From: G963668655 sp963668655
GTDB taxonomy: Bacteria > Myxococcota_A > SURF-8
Reading direction: 5' to 3'
Length of the DNA: 64,000 bases
NCBI GenBank assembly: GCA_963668655.2
Contig: CAXXPQ010000001.1
Span: 930,001-994,000 of the forward strand
This document shows positions 37,560-46,895 of the stretch, piece after piece (position 1 is the first letter of the stretch; the number at the start of each line of letters is the position of its first letter). Under the pieces are notes generated by a model. The model did not search any database. It saw only the letters and a program-made list of their open reading frames with translations, and was not told the origin of the DNA. Both the position numbers and the translations under genes were made by a program.

Positions 37560-38048
37560 TTAAAGCGTTAAACTCCGGGGGTTCGGGGGCAGCGCCCCCG
37601 AGAAGAAACGCCGCCGCTCCTGCTGCGGCGTCCGATATCCCAGGCTGCTGTGCGGACGAAACGTGTTGTATTTTCTGCGCCACATCTCGGTCTTCACCTG
37701 CGCCTCGCGCAAGGTCAGGAAAATCTCCATGTTCAAATGTTCGTCGCGCACCTTCGAATTGAAACTCTCGATGAAACCGTTCTGCCACGGGCTGCCCGCG
37801 TCGATGTGCAAGGTGTCCGTACCGCGCTTGTTGAGCCAGGTTTTCAGTTTCTCCGCAATGAATTCCGGGCCGTTGTCCGAGCGGAGAAACGCCGGATTGC
37901 CGTGCTGATGGAACAGATCGCCGAGAATGCAGATCAGATCCGCCGACGTGATGCCTTTGCCTACGTGGATCGCCAGGCCTTCCCGCGTGTACTCGTCCTC
38001 CACCGTCAACAGCTTGATCTGGCGACCGTTGGCCAAGGTGTCGCTCAT
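37560..38048 (-). pseudogene. IS3-family transposase (orfB), 5'-truncated
   Basis: The 162-aa frame is the rve integrase core of the IS3 group: ...DFMSDTLANG at the N-terminus (first Asp region), SDNGPEFIA (second Asp), and SPWQNGFIESFN with the catalytic Glu. The C-terminal YNTFRPHSSLGYRTP motif follows. Reading upstream in frame gives Y-D-F before the Met and reaches a stop after about 11 codons, so orfA and the start of orfB are gone. Transposition by itself is not possible. Confidence 0.82.
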
Positions 38049-38090
38049 GAAATCGTAGACAGTGTCGCCACGGGTTATTTAAGTAGTGTA
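37560..38090 (-). mobile_element. Truncated IS3-family element
   Basis: Only the 3' portion of the orfB reading frame remains; the upstream orfA and the helix-turn-helix part are absent. The opposite end is cut at about 38081 by a stop in frame, just before the conserved integrase start. I could not identify intact terminal inverted repeats. Confidence 0.65.
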
Positions 38091-38437
38091 TCACGGATTA
38101 AAAAATGAAGAATCGTCGGAATGAGAGTGCCATCGTCTTTTTCGCGGAGCGAGGAAGGCTGTGCTTTCCATGTATTGCACAGCCTCCCGGACCTTCCGGT
38201 CCGTTCGTGAGACTATGGTACCCTTTGGAATTGTAAATTACTAATAGAAACAGATACATATCGTTTGGTTATATAGCATGTGACGACACTGCCTAGGACG
38301 GTGCGGGAAAAACCCGCCCGCCCGGCCGGAAATTTCGTCGGGAGATTTCCTGACGTTCCGGGCTCGCAATTCCCACGCCATTGAGTATAATGATCCCGTT
38401 TCCGTAATCGTTTCCCGAACCGGAGGAAAGAACGGCA
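38091..38437. other. Intergenic region before the symporter gene
   Basis: The 347 bases contain a perfect 9-bp stem (AGGCTGTGC 38156-38164 with GCACAGCCT 38177-38185) and a TATAAT at 38386-38391 without a good -35. No gene is visible. Confidence 0.45.
38386..38391 (+). promoter_or_regulatory. -10 element, possible promoter of the symporter-helicase genes
   Basis: A consensus TATAAT lies 46 bp before the ATG. The -35 region (38363-38368, CTCGCA with a 17-bp spacer) is poor, so this could need an activator. Confidence 0.35.
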
Positions 38438-40129
38438 ATGCATCTTTCGGGTCTGGACCTTGCCATCGTCGGGACGTACCTGCTTCTGCTCCTGGGGCTG
38501 GGCATCTATCTACGTCGCCGGGCCGATCGCGGTGTGGAGGACTATTTCCTCAGCGGCAAGCGCCTGCCTTGGTACGTGGCGGGAACCAGCATGGCCGCCA
38601 GCGCGTTTTCCGCCGATACGCCGCTGTACGTCACCGACATCACCCGCCAGGGCGGTATCGGGGCCAACTGGGAATGGTGGTGCTACGCCGTCGGCGGGGC
38701 CTTCAGCGTTTATTTCCTGGCGCGCTTCTGGCGGCGGGCGGGCGTGCTGACCGACGTGGAACTGACCGAGTTGCGCTACGACGGAAAGGGCGCTCGTTTT
38801 CTCCGGGGATTCCGGGCGCTTGTCTTCTCGCTTTTCGTCAACTGCCTGGCCATGGCGTTGGTGGTCAAGGCCATCGCCACCATCCTTTCCGACAGCCTGG
38901 GGCTGGATCCGGGCTGGCTGATTCCGCTCTGCCTGGGCGTCACGTTAGTCTATTCCCTGCTCTCCGGCTTCTGGGGCGTGGTGGTCACCGACGTGCTCCA
39001 GTTCGTGCTGGCCTTCGCCGGGGCGCTGCTTCTGGCGTTCTACGCCGTGGACGCCGTGGGCGGGCTCGGCGAAATTTCCCGAAAGCTTTCCGCTCTTCCC
39101 CCGGAATCCTCGCCGCTGAACCTGCTTCCGAAGACGGGCGCGTCCTTCTGGAAAAGCCTGCCCGCCATGATGGCCATGCTTCTGGCCGTGCAATGGTGGG
39201 CCTTCATCAACGCCGACGGCGGCGGCAAAATCATCCAGAGGCAACTGGCAGCCAAGGATGAACGCGAGGCCGCCCGCGCCACCCTGTGGTTTCTCCTGAG
39301 TCATTACGTTCTGCGCACCTGGCCCTGGATTCTGGTGGCCCTGGCCTCCTTCGTGCTGATTCCCGACATGACGGAGGGAACCCGGGCCTACACCGCCGTC
39401 ATGATCCGGGTTCTGCCGGACGGCCTGAAAGGCTTCATGCTGGCCACCTTCCTGGCCGCCTTCATGAGCACCATCGATACGCAATTGAACTGGGGCACCA
39501 GTTATTTCGTCAACGACTTCTACAAGCGGTTCCTGCGCCCCCGGGCGGACGACCGGGAACTAATCCTCCTGTCCCGCCTGCTGGCCGTGGCCTTTCTGCT
39601 ATTGACGGGCCTGTTCACCTTTTCGGCGGAATCGGTCACCAGCCTGTTCCGCTTCCTGCTCAGCATGGGCGCGGGCGTGGGGCCGGTGTACATCCTGCGT
39701 TGGTTCTGGTGGCGGGTGAACGCCTGGACCGAGATCGTGGCCATGTGCGCCTCCATGATCGTCTCCACCGCCTGCCGTATGAGCGGCCTTGGATTGCAGG
39801 CATCCCTGCTCGTCACCCTGGCCGTCTCGCTGCCCCTGGCGCTTGTCGTCACGTTCGTCACGCCGCCCGTGGCCCAAGGCCACTTGCGCGCCTTTTACGG
39901 GCGCGCGAAGCCGTTCGGCTTCTGGGCGGCGGTCCGCCAGGACACCGAGGAAGGCCCTGCGGACTGGAGACCGGCGCTTCTGGGATGGGCGGCCTGCACG
40001 GCCTCGATTTTCCTTCTGCTTTTCGGCCTGGGATGGCTGCTGCTCGGATCCATCCTTTCGGGAGCCGCCGCGCTTCTCTTCGGCCTGATGCTTGGATTTT
40101 GGGCCCTGCGACTGGCGGAGCAAGGCTGA
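38438..40129 (+). CDS. Sodium:solute symporter (SSS) family transporter
   Basis: The 563-aa integral membrane protein has about 13 helices. The first is YLLLLLGLGIYLRRR, followed by EDYFLSGKRLPWYVAGTSMAASAFSA, the SSS family signature, and AGTSM-type Na+-site residues. It moves an organic solute with Na+ across the inner membrane; the substrate is not evident. A GGAGG-type site lies before the ATG. The nuclease-helicase gene starts 3 bp after the stop, so the two are in one transcript, although a functional link is not obvious. Confidence 0.88.
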   Translation: MHLSGLDLAIVGTYLLLLLGLGIYLRRRADRGVEDYFLSGKRLPWYVAGTSMAASAFSADTPLYVTDITRQGGIGANWEWWCYAVGGAFSVYFLARFWRRAGVLTDVELTELRYDGKGARFLRGFRALVFSLFVNCLAMALVVKAIATILSDSLGLDPGWLIPLCLGVTLVYSLLSGFWGVVVTDVLQFVLAFAGALLLAFYAVDAVGGLGEISRKLSALPPESSPLNLLPKTGASFWKSLPAMMAMLLAVQWWAFINADGGGKIIQRQLAAKDEREAARATLWFLLSHYVLRTWPWILVALASFVLIPDMTEGTRAYTAVMIRVLPDGLKGFMLATFLAAFMSTIDTQLNWGTSYFVNDFYKRFLRPRADDRELILLSRLLAVAFLLLTGLFTFSAESVTSLFRFLLSMGAGVGPVYILRWFWWRVNAWTEIVAMCASMIVSTACRMSGLGLQASLLVTLAVSLPLALVVTFVTPPVAQGHLRAFYGRAKPFGFWAAVRQDTEEGPADWRPALLGWAACTASIFLLLFGLGWLLLGSILSGAAALLFGLMLGFWALRLAEQG

Positions 40130-40132
40130 GCC

Positions 40133-42508
40133 GTGCCGGAAACGGACCGCATCGAAGAGGCCGTTTCGCTACGTGTTTCCGTGCGGGATCTGGTGGCCAC
40201 GGCCTTGCGCGGCGGGGATCTCGTGATGGAATACCAGGGGCCGGGGCGCCGGATTCAGGGGGCCATCGGACATCGACAGCTTCAGAAAGACCGGCCGGAG
40301 GGGTATCGGGCCGAGGTGCCGCTTTCGGTCGAGCTTGAAAGAGACGGTCTGCGACTCACCGTCCAGGGCCGCGCGGACGGCCTGTTCCCGGACGAAGGGC
40401 CGCCCATGGTGGAGGAAATCAAGACCACCACCCGGAGCCCGCATACGCTGGGCGAGAACGAGCGGCCGGAACACTGGGCTCAGGCCAAGATCTACGCCTA
40501 CATCTACGCCAGGGAAAACGCCCTTCCGGAAATGGCCGTGCGCTTGACCTATTACCGCATGGAGACGGGGGAACTTCGCGAATTCACGAAGTATTTCGTC
40601 ATGGATGAACTGGCGGCGTTCTTCGATTTACTCGCAAGTCGCTACATCGCCCGGACGCAAAACTTAATCGACTGGCAAAAACGGCGCGACGATTCCATCC
40701 GAGACGCGGAATTTCCACACCCGGCCTACCGCAAGGGCCAGCGGGAATTCGCCGTGGCGGTGTATCGTACGTTGGAGGCAGGGACAACGCTTACCGTCCA
40801 GGCCCCCACCGGCGTGGGAAAGACCGTGGCGGCGCTCTTTCCGGCGATGAAGGCCCTGGGGCTTGGAGTCGTGGAAAAAATCTTTTTCCTTTCGGCCAAG
40901 ACCAGCGGCAAACGAGCGGCCGAGGACGCCTGCGCGCGCCTCGCCCGCTCCGGCATGCGGATGAAGACGCTCACGCTCACGGCCAAGGAGCGTGTCTGTC
41001 CCCATCCGGAGGCTGCCTGCCACCCCGACGAATGCCCGCGCGCCCGGGGTCACTTCGACCGCGTGGACGCCGCCATCGAACGGATGTTCGAAGAAGACGC
41101 CTGGACCCGGGAGCGCGTGGAGAGGATGGCGGAGGAATTTCAGGTCTGTCCCTTCGAGTTCTCGCTCGACCTTTCGCTATCGGCGGACCTGGTGATCGCG
41201 GACTACAATTACGTCTTCGATCCTCGGGTCTATCTGCGGCGTTTCTTCGAGGAGGAAAAAGGAGCCTACGCCTTCCTGGTGGACGAGGCGCACAACCTGG
41301 TGGACCGCGCGCGCGGCATGTATTCGGCCGAGTTGCGCAAACAAGACGTGCTGGACCTGAAGCGCCTCGTCAAGCCCGTCTGGCCGGATGGCGCGAAACG
41401 CCTGGAAGCCCTGAACCGGGAACTGCTCCAGCTACGCAAGTACGCGGAAACGAAAGAGAAACATCGTTATTCCGATCTCACCCGGCCGGAGGCGCTCTTC
41501 GCGCCGCTGCGCCGCTTCACGGACGCGGCGGAAACCTGGCTCGGCGCGAATCGCAGCCACGAACATCGGCAGGCCGTGCTGGATTTCACCTTCCAGGCCC
41601 TGCGTTTTCAGCGGGCGGCGGAAGACTACGACGAACGTTTCGTCACCCTGTATCGTGCGTTCCGCAACGATCTGTACGTAAAGATGGCCTGCCTGGATCC
41701 GTCGTTTTTGCTTTCGCGTCGATTGAAACAGGGCAAGGCCACGGTGTTTTTCTCCGCGACGTTGACTCCGCTTCCCTATTTTCGGCGCGTGCTGGGCGGC
41801 GATGAATCGGAGTCGTGTCTTTCCTTGCCCAGTCCCTTTCCAGAAAAGAATTTCGGGATTTTCGTCCACGACGGCGTGGAGACCACCTGGAAACGCCGGG
41901 AGGCGCACTTCGACAACGTGGCGGAAAGTCTGGCAGCGGCCGTTTCACCGAAGCGCGGCAACTACATCGCCTACTTTCCCTCCTACGCCTATCTGGAGGC
42001 CGTGCGCGAACGTTTCGAAAACCGCTTTCCGGACACGCGCCTGAAGATCCAGTCCCCCGGCATGGGCGAAGGCGAACGGGATGCGTTTCTTTCGGAATTC
42101 CGCGAAGATGTCGCCGAGACGCTGCTGGGATTCGCGGTGATGGGCGGCGTTTTCGGCGAAGGCGTGGATCTTTGCGGCGAGCGGCTTTCCGGGGTGATCG
42201 TGGTGGGGGTGGGACTGCCCCAGGTGAACATGGAGCAGGAGGAAATCCGCAGGCACTTCGACGATACCGAGTCCATGGGATTCGAGTACGCCTACCGCTA
42301 TCCGGGGATGAACCGGGTGTTGCAGTCCGCCGGGCGCGTGATCCGTAGCGAGTCCGATCGAGGATTCGTTCTGCTTCTGGATCGACGTTTCACTTCTCCC
42401 GGCACGCGCACGCTTTTTCCCGCCCACTGGCGGAAAGTGGCGGTCCTTCACACCGCGTCCGTCGTCTCCGAAACCGTCCGTAAATTCTGGGAAGATCAGG
42501 AAGCGTAA
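40133..42508 (+). CDS. PD-(D/E)XK nuclease fused to XPD/DinG-type helicase
   Basis: The 791-aa protein has an N-terminal domain with a PD-(D/E)XK nuclease signature: Asp82 in GRADGLF, then E95-I-K97, as in Cas4 and AddB. The rest is an iron-sulfur superfamily-2 helicase with Walker A APTGVGKT (Lys230), four Cys likely to bind a 4Fe-4S cluster (289, 296, 301, 339), DEAH (384-387) and a late SAGRVIRSESDRG (motif VI). Such proteins unwind DNA 5' to 3' and may cut single strands; bacterial members are linked to DNA repair. The start is GTG at 40133, three bases after the symporter stop. Confidence 0.85.
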   Translation: MPETDRIEEAVSLRVSVRDLVATALRGGDLVMEYQGPGRRIQGAIGHRQLQKDRPEGYRAEVPLSVELERDGLRLTVQGRADGLFPDEGPPMVEEIKTTTRSPHTLGENERPEHWAQAKIYAYIYARENALPEMAVRLTYYRMETGELREFTKYFVMDELAAFFDLLASRYIARTQNLIDWQKRRDDSIRDAEFPHPAYRKGQREFAVAVYRTLEAGTTLTVQAPTGVGKTVAALFPAMKALGLGVVEKIFFLSAKTSGKRAAEDACARLARSGMRMKTLTLTAKERVCPHPEAACHPDECPRARGHFDRVDAAIERMFEEDAWTRERVERMAEEFQVCPFEFSLDLSLSADLVIADYNYVFDPRVYLRRFFEEEKGAYAFLVDEAHNLVDRARGMYSAELRKQDVLDLKRLVKPVWPDGAKRLEALNRELLQLRKYAETKEKHRYSDLTRPEALFAPLRRFTDAAETWLGANRSHEHRQAVLDFTFQALRFQRAAEDYDERFVTLYRAFRNDLYVKMACLDPSFLLSRRLKQGKATVFFSATLTPLPYFRRVLGGDESESCLSLPSPFPEKNFGIFVHDGVETTWKRREAHFDNVAESLAAAVSPKRGNYIAYFPSYAYLEAVRERFENRFPDTRLKIQSPGMGEGERDAFLSEFREDVAETLLGFAVMGGVFGEGVDLCGERLSGVIVVGVGLPQVNMEQEEIRRHFDDTESMGFEYAYRYPGMNRVLQSAGRVIRSESDRGFVLLLDRRFTSPGTRTLFPAHWRKVAVLHTASVVSETVRKFWEDQEA

Positions 42509-42870
42509 GGTCGGGCTTTCGTGAAACCCAATCACGCTTTCGCAACAGAATTCAGGTCTGTGTCGAGAAGCGATGCGTGCTCATGTTTTCGGGCGATTTC
42601 GGCGTTTTCGGCCACGTTCTCCTTTTTTGAAAGAATCGGATGCGCGACACCGCTGAAATGAAGTGACTTATGGACCAAATGCTCTATTCGAAGAAAACTT
42701 CAAATCTCTTTGATTCAAACCGATGACAGAATATGTCTCAAACATCCATTTTCCCTCCCCATCCAACCCATTGACGGAAAGCCATCCTTTTTATCTTCGG
42801 AAATGTCGCTTGACATCCGAACGAAAATCGGAAATATTGTGACAACTCAATCAATCCTTCGGGATATCTC
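42509..42870. other. AT-rich intergenic region with promoter
   Basis: The 362 bases before the Lrp/AsnC gene are distinctly AT-rich and contain the promoter at 42810-42840. No gene is visible. Confidence 0.55.
42810..42840 (+). promoter_or_regulatory. Sigma70-type promoter of the Lrp/AsnC-panB genes
   Basis: A consensus TTGACA (42810-42815) is followed by TATTGT (42835-42840) with a 19-bp spacer, or by AAATAT at 16 bp. The ATG is 30 bp further on. The site may be autoregulated by the Lrp-type product. Confidence 0.5.
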
Positions 42871-43350
42871 ATGGACCAGCTAGACCGAAAGATCCTCCGC
42901 ACCCTGATGGCGAACGCGCGCACCAGCAACGCCGAACTGGCCCGGGAATGCGGCGTGGCGCCCTCCACCATCCTGGAACGCATCCGCCGCCTGGAGGATC
43001 GCGGCGTGTTGCGCGGGTACATCGCCGAGGTGGATCCCGAGGCCCTGGGCTACACCGTCCGCGCGGTGGTGCTCGTCACCCTGGACCAGCACGAGGTGAG
43101 CTGCATCCGCACCTTCGAGGAGGAAATCCGCAGCATTCCCTTCGTGCGAAGCTGCCAGCATCTCTCCGGGCGCTTCGACTATCTGGTGCGCTTGGCCGCC
43201 CGGGACGTGAACCACCTGGGCGAACTCATCAAGGAACGCATCGCCGCCATTCCCGGCATCGGCAAGGCGGAAAGCTTCCTGGTCTTCTCGGATATCAAGA
43301 TCGATCGCGGATGGCCGATGACGGACGACCCCGCCGACGGAGAACCCTGA
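42871..43350 (+). CDS. Lrp/AsnC-family transcriptional regulator
   Basis: The 159-aa protein begins MDQLDRKILRTLMANARTS, followed by an AsnC-type helix-turn-helix (ELARECGVAPSTILERIRRLEDRGVLRGY). The C-terminal half is a RAM ligand-binding/oligomerisation domain (about 70-150). Lrp-type proteins respond to amino acids and form octamers or dimers. It precedes panB by 42 bp on the same strand and an aminotransferase lies two genes on, so it could control amino-acid or pantothenate metabolism here; that is inference. Confidence 0.92.
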   Translation: MDQLDRKILRTLMANARTSNAELARECGVAPSTILERIRRLEDRGVLRGYIAEVDPEALGYTVRAVVLVTLDQHEVSCIRTFEEEIRSIPFVRSCQHLSGRFDYLVRLAARDVNHLGELIKERIAAIPGIGKAESFLVFSDIKIDRGWPMTDDPADGEP

Positions 43351-43392
43351 ACCGGCCGCGCTTCATCTCATCTACCGTCAAGGAGGAAACCC

Positions 43393-44247
43393 ATGGCGAA
43401 AAAGAAATCGATCCTGGACTTTTACCGCATGAAGGAACAGGGCGAAAAGATCGCCTACCTGACCAGCTACGACTATCCCACCGCCCAGTTCGCCGAGGCC
43501 GCAGGCATGGACATGATCCTGGTGGGCGATTCGCTGGGCATGTGCGTGTACGGCTATTCGGGAACGGTCCCGGTGGTCATGGACCAGATGATCTACCACG
43601 CCGAGGCCGTGCGCCGGGGCGCGCCCAATGTTTTCGTGGTGGGCGACATGCCCTTCATGAGCTACCAAAGCTCCCTGCAAAAAGCGGTGGAAAACGCCGG
43701 GCGCTTCATCCAGGAGGCGGGAACGGACGCCATCAAGCTGGAGGGCGGCATCCGCATGGTGCCCCAGATCAAGGCCATCCTGGACGCGGGCATCGTGGTG
43801 ATGGGTCACATCGGCCTGACACCCCAGAGCAGCGGGCAGTTGGGCGGCCACAAGGCCCAGGGTCGCACCGCCGACAGCGCCCGGGCGGTGATCGAGGACG
43901 CCCTGGCCATCGAGGAGGCGGGCACCCACATGCTGCTTCTGGAGGCCGTGCCTCCGGAGGTGGCGGGCTTCATCCGTAAAAAGCTCCGCATTCCCGTGCT
44001 TTCCATCGGCGCTGGCTACGACGCGGACGGACAGCTTCTGATCGTCTCCGACCTCATCGGCCAGTTCCAGGCCTTCACGCCGAAATTCGTGAAGAAATAC
44101 GCCAACATCGCGGAGACCATCACCGGTGCCATGCAGGCATACGTAAAGGAAGTCAAGGACCAGAGCTTCCCGAAGGACGAACATTGCTACCACATCCTTC
44201 AGGAAGAGGAAGCGAAGATCCAGGCGGTCTTCAAGGAATACGAGTAA
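43393..44247 (+). CDS. panB: 3-methyl-2-oxobutanoate hydroxymethyltransferase (ketopantoate hydroxymethyltransferase)
   Basis: The 284-aa TIM-barrel enzyme shows the PanB signatures: AYLTSYDYPTAQFAEAAGMD, LVGDSLGM with Mg-binding Asp46, VVGDMPFMSYQ, a DAIKLEGG segment and MGHIGLTPQS. It transfers a hydroxymethyl group from methylene-THF to alpha-ketoisovalerate in the first committed step of pantothenate and CoA synthesis. The length is normal. A GGAGG ribosome site precedes the ATG. panC and panD are not in the window. Confidence 0.95.
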   Translation: MAKKKSILDFYRMKEQGEKIAYLTSYDYPTAQFAEAAGMDMILVGDSLGMCVYGYSGTVPVVMDQMIYHAEAVRRGAPNVFVVGDMPFMSYQSSLQKAVENAGRFIQEAGTDAIKLEGGIRMVPQIKAILDAGIVVMGHIGLTPQSSGQLGGHKAQGRTADSARAVIEDALAIEEAGTHMLLLEAVPPEVAGFIRKKLRIPVLSIGAGYDADGQLLIVSDLIGQFQAFTPKFVKKYANIAETITGAMQAYVKEVKDQSFPKDEHCYHILQEEEAKIQAVFKEYE

Positions 44248-44297
44248 ACGCCGGTTTGCGGCGATCCGACCCCCACAAGCCAAGGAGGACGACGGCC

Positions 44298-45545
44298 ATG
44301 ACCGAATTGAGGGACAAGCTGACCATCGCCGGAGAACGGCTGGACGAAATCAACGCCCTGATCGCGGATCCGGACAATCCGGTCATCGGCGAACTGCTCG
44401 CCGTGGTGGAGCGTCACGGCGGCCCGGAGGCCATCAATAAAAAGGCCGCCGAGGCCCGTGAATTGAACGGCCTTCTGCAACGCCTGAAAGACCAGAACTC
44501 TCCCTATCTGGCGGACCTGGAATGGTTGACGGAACAGCGCGAGAAGGGGGCCTTCGTCTCCCTGGGGGATTACCACGACAATCTGGGCACGAAGCCGTCC
44601 ACGTTGAATCCCGTCACCCTGGAAATCAGCGCCCTGCAATTTTTCCCCTGGCTCGTCACCCAGGCGAAGCAGGCCATCGAAAAGCGCGAACTGATGCCCG
44701 GCCGCTATATCCGCGTGCGCAACATGGCCGAGCAGGTGGAGGACGACGGCGACACCCTGGCCGTGGCCGCCGCCATGCAGATCGTCGGGGCCAGCTACGT
44801 GGAGACGCTCGATACCAAGGGTACGGACGGCTCCAACATCCACCTGGGCGGACCGGAGACCATCACCGGGTACTTCGGCGGCGTGGGCCAGCCCAACGAC
44901 TATCCCATCCGCTGGATCGACGAGTATCTGCATTATTACACGACTTACGGCGTGCGCCAGGTGCTGAACGTCAATGCCGGAACCATCTTCGCGGCCTACA
45001 TGCTGCACAAACTGGGCGTGGACAACGAGTTCAAGATCTCCGTCTACATGGGCAACGACAATCCCTTCGCCGTGCTCTGGACGCTTATGGCGGCCCGGCT
45101 CTTCAGCCGTCCGGACGGCACCACCAGCCTGATCGGCTTCAATTTCTCGAACTCCGTCAACAACGACACCATCCGCAAGGCCGCCGCCATCCGCAAATCC
45201 CTGGGACTGGAGAACGTGGTGCGTTTCGAGCATCACATCACGGAGACCTACAAGTCCATCGTCGTCCAGCCCTATCTCCGTCGGGAGGAATTGATCGAGG
45301 TGGCGAAGGATGTGCCCAACATTTCCGCCAAGCACGAGGGCGGCGATCCGGAGGTGGAGACCACCCGCGAGCATCCGTCCGACATCCTGAACTACTTCAT
45401 CCCCAAGGCCGACATCCTGGCCCAGGGGCTGATGGGCAAGATGGAACAGAACTACCTGGACAAGCACCAGGCGCTGAACCGCACGGCCGACGCCCTGGCC
45501 AAGGCCGGCATCGGTTTCATCGCGGCCAAGAACCTGCACGGCTGA
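44298..45545 (+). CDS. Unrecognised conserved-looking 415-aa cytosolic protein
   Basis: The protein has no signal peptide or membrane segment and ordinary composition. Distinct blocks are LDTKGTDGSNIHLGG, VGQPNDYPIRWIDEYLHYYTTYGV, NVNAGTIFAAYMLH, VYMGNDNPFAVLWTLMAARL and NFSNSVNNDTIRKAAAIRKSLG. They look like an ordered alpha/beta enzyme with conserved polar loops. I do not recognise a family. The start at 44298 is given by AAGGAGG seven bases upstream. It lies 50 bp after panB and 79 bp before the aminotransferase gene, so a metabolic role near valine/pantothenate or another amino acid is likely but unproven. Confidence 0.75.
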   Translation: MTELRDKLTIAGERLDEINALIADPDNPVIGELLAVVERHGGPEAINKKAAEARELNGLLQRLKDQNSPYLADLEWLTEQREKGAFVSLGDYHDNLGTKPSTLNPVTLEISALQFFPWLVTQAKQAIEKRELMPGRYIRVRNMAEQVEDDGDTLAVAAAMQIVGASYVETLDTKGTDGSNIHLGGPETITGYFGGVGQPNDYPIRWIDEYLHYYTTYGVRQVLNVNAGTIFAAYMLHKLGVDNEFKISVYMGNDNPFAVLWTLMAARLFSRPDGTTSLIGFNFSNSVNNDTIRKAAAIRKSLGLENVVRFEHHITETYKSIVVQPYLRREELIEVAKDVPNISAKHEGGDPEVETTREHPSDILNYFIPKADILAQGLMGKMEQNYLDKHQALNRTADALAKAGIGFIAAKNLHG

Positions 45546-45559
45546 TCCGCGTTTTTATC

Positions 45560-45601
45560 GGCCGGACCGCTTCCCGCGTTTTCTTGCGGGACGGCCCGGC
45601 C
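45560..45601 (+). terminator. Large hairpin between the unknown gene and the aminotransferase gene
   Basis: GGCCGG (45560-45565) pairs with CCGGCC (45596-45601), enclosing CCCGC/GCGGG around a short loop. Only short T-runs follow. It may be a partial terminator or an attenuator between the two genes. Confidence 0.4.
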
Positions 45602-45624
45602 GCTTTCGTTTCGGGGAAAAAGAC

Positions 45625-46839
45625 ATGAGCGACCGCTTCGAGAACCTGTACGCCCGGCGCGCCCGCATCGCCCAACCCTCCGCCATCCGCGAAATCTGCG
45701 CCCTGGTGGAGCGCCCGGACATACGTTCCCTGGCGGGCGGCTGGCCCAGCCCGGACGTATTCCCCAACGACGATGTGGCCGAAATCCTTCATGATGTTCT
45801 TAAAACGCATGCCGCCCACGTCCTGCAATACGGCAGCACCGAGGGCCTGCCCGCCCTGCGCGAGGAGCTTGTGGCCTTCGCAACGAAAACCATGGGCGTC
45901 CAACTGGACACCGACCGGATGCTCGTCACCCACGGATCCGCCCAGGGCATGGACTTGGCCGCTCGGGTGCTGGTGGAGCCCGGCGACGTGGTGTTCGTGG
46001 GTCTGCCCACCTATTTCGGCGGCGTGGGGGCGGTGTGCGCCTCCGGCGGGACGCCCGTGGGCATTCCCGTGGACGGGGACGGTCTGAACGTGGAGCGGCT
46101 GGAAACGGAGGCCGAACGGCTCCGCAAGGAAGGCAAGCGGATCAAGGCCGCCTACGTGATTCCCAACTTCCAGAATCCCACAGGGGCGACGCTTTCGCTT
46201 CCGCGTCGCAAGCGCCTGGTGGAACTGGCCCGTGAGTACGATTTCATGATTCTGGAGGACGATCCTTACGGCGATCTGCGTTTCGAGGGTGAAAATCCGC
46301 CCTCGCTGCTCGCCCTGGACGACTCGGGCCGGGTGCTCCATTTCCACAGTCTTTCCAAGACCTTCGCTCCGGGACTGCGCCTGGGATGGCTGGCCGGTGA
46401 AAAGGGCGTGGTGCGCAAGATGTCCATCGCCAAACAGTTTGTGGACGCCTGTACCAACAGCGTGGCCCAGTTCGTGGGCCTGGAGTTCATCCGCCGGGGG
46501 TTGTTTGAAAAGCGCATCAAAAGCAACATCGATTTCTATCGTAAAAAGAGGGACTTGCTGCTCTCTGAACTGGAAGAACACTTCCCGGAACCGGTGCGCT
46601 ACAACCGTCCCCAGGGCGGCTTCTTCCTCTTCGTCCGCCTGCCGGAGGGCATGGACGCCGAGGAACTGCTGAAAGAGGCCGTGGAAGAGAAGGTGGTCTT
46701 CGTGGCCGGGCGGCCCTTCCACGTGGACGACAGCGGAAAGAACACCTTCCGGTTGTCCTATTCCCAGGCCTCGGACGAGAGCATCGCCTATGCGGCGGAG
46801 ACGCTCGGCCGCCTGATCGCCAAGCGTCTGGAAAACTGA
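45625..46839 (+). CDS. PLP-dependent aminotransferase, class I/II (2-aminoadipate type)
   Basis: The 404-aa protein belongs to fold-type I aminotransferases, with an early SLAGGWPSPDVFP, the YGSTEGLPALREEL motif, NFQNPTGATLS, EDDPYGDLRFEG and the PLP Lys245 in HSLSKTFAPGLRLGW. The pattern matches 2-aminoadipate/LysN-like and multi-substrate aminotransferases of the MocR-related branch, but without the GntR DNA-binding domain. It exchanges amino groups between an amino acid and a 2-oxo acid. It may cooperate with the unrecognised gene before it. Confidence 0.88.
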   Translation: MSDRFENLYARRARIAQPSAIREICALVERPDIRSLAGGWPSPDVFPNDDVAEILHDVLKTHAAHVLQYGSTEGLPALREELVAFATKTMGVQLDTDRMLVTHGSAQGMDLAARVLVEPGDVVFVGLPTYFGGVGAVCASGGTPVGIPVDGDGLNVERLETEAERLRKEGKRIKAAYVIPNFQNPTGATLSLPRRKRLVELAREYDFMILEDDPYGDLRFEGENPPSLLALDDSGRVLHFHSLSKTFAPGLRLGWLAGEKGVVRKMSIAKQFVDACTNSVAQFVGLEFIRRGLFEKRIKSNIDFYRKKRDLLLSELEEHFPEPVRYNRPQGGFFLFVRLPEGMDAEELLKEAVEEKVVFVAGRPFHVDDSGKNTFRLSYSQASDESIAYAAETLGRLIAKRLEN

Positions 46840-46895
46840 ACGCGGACCCGTCGGTTTTCCCCCATCCTTCTTCCCTTTTCTCGCTTCATGGTTAT

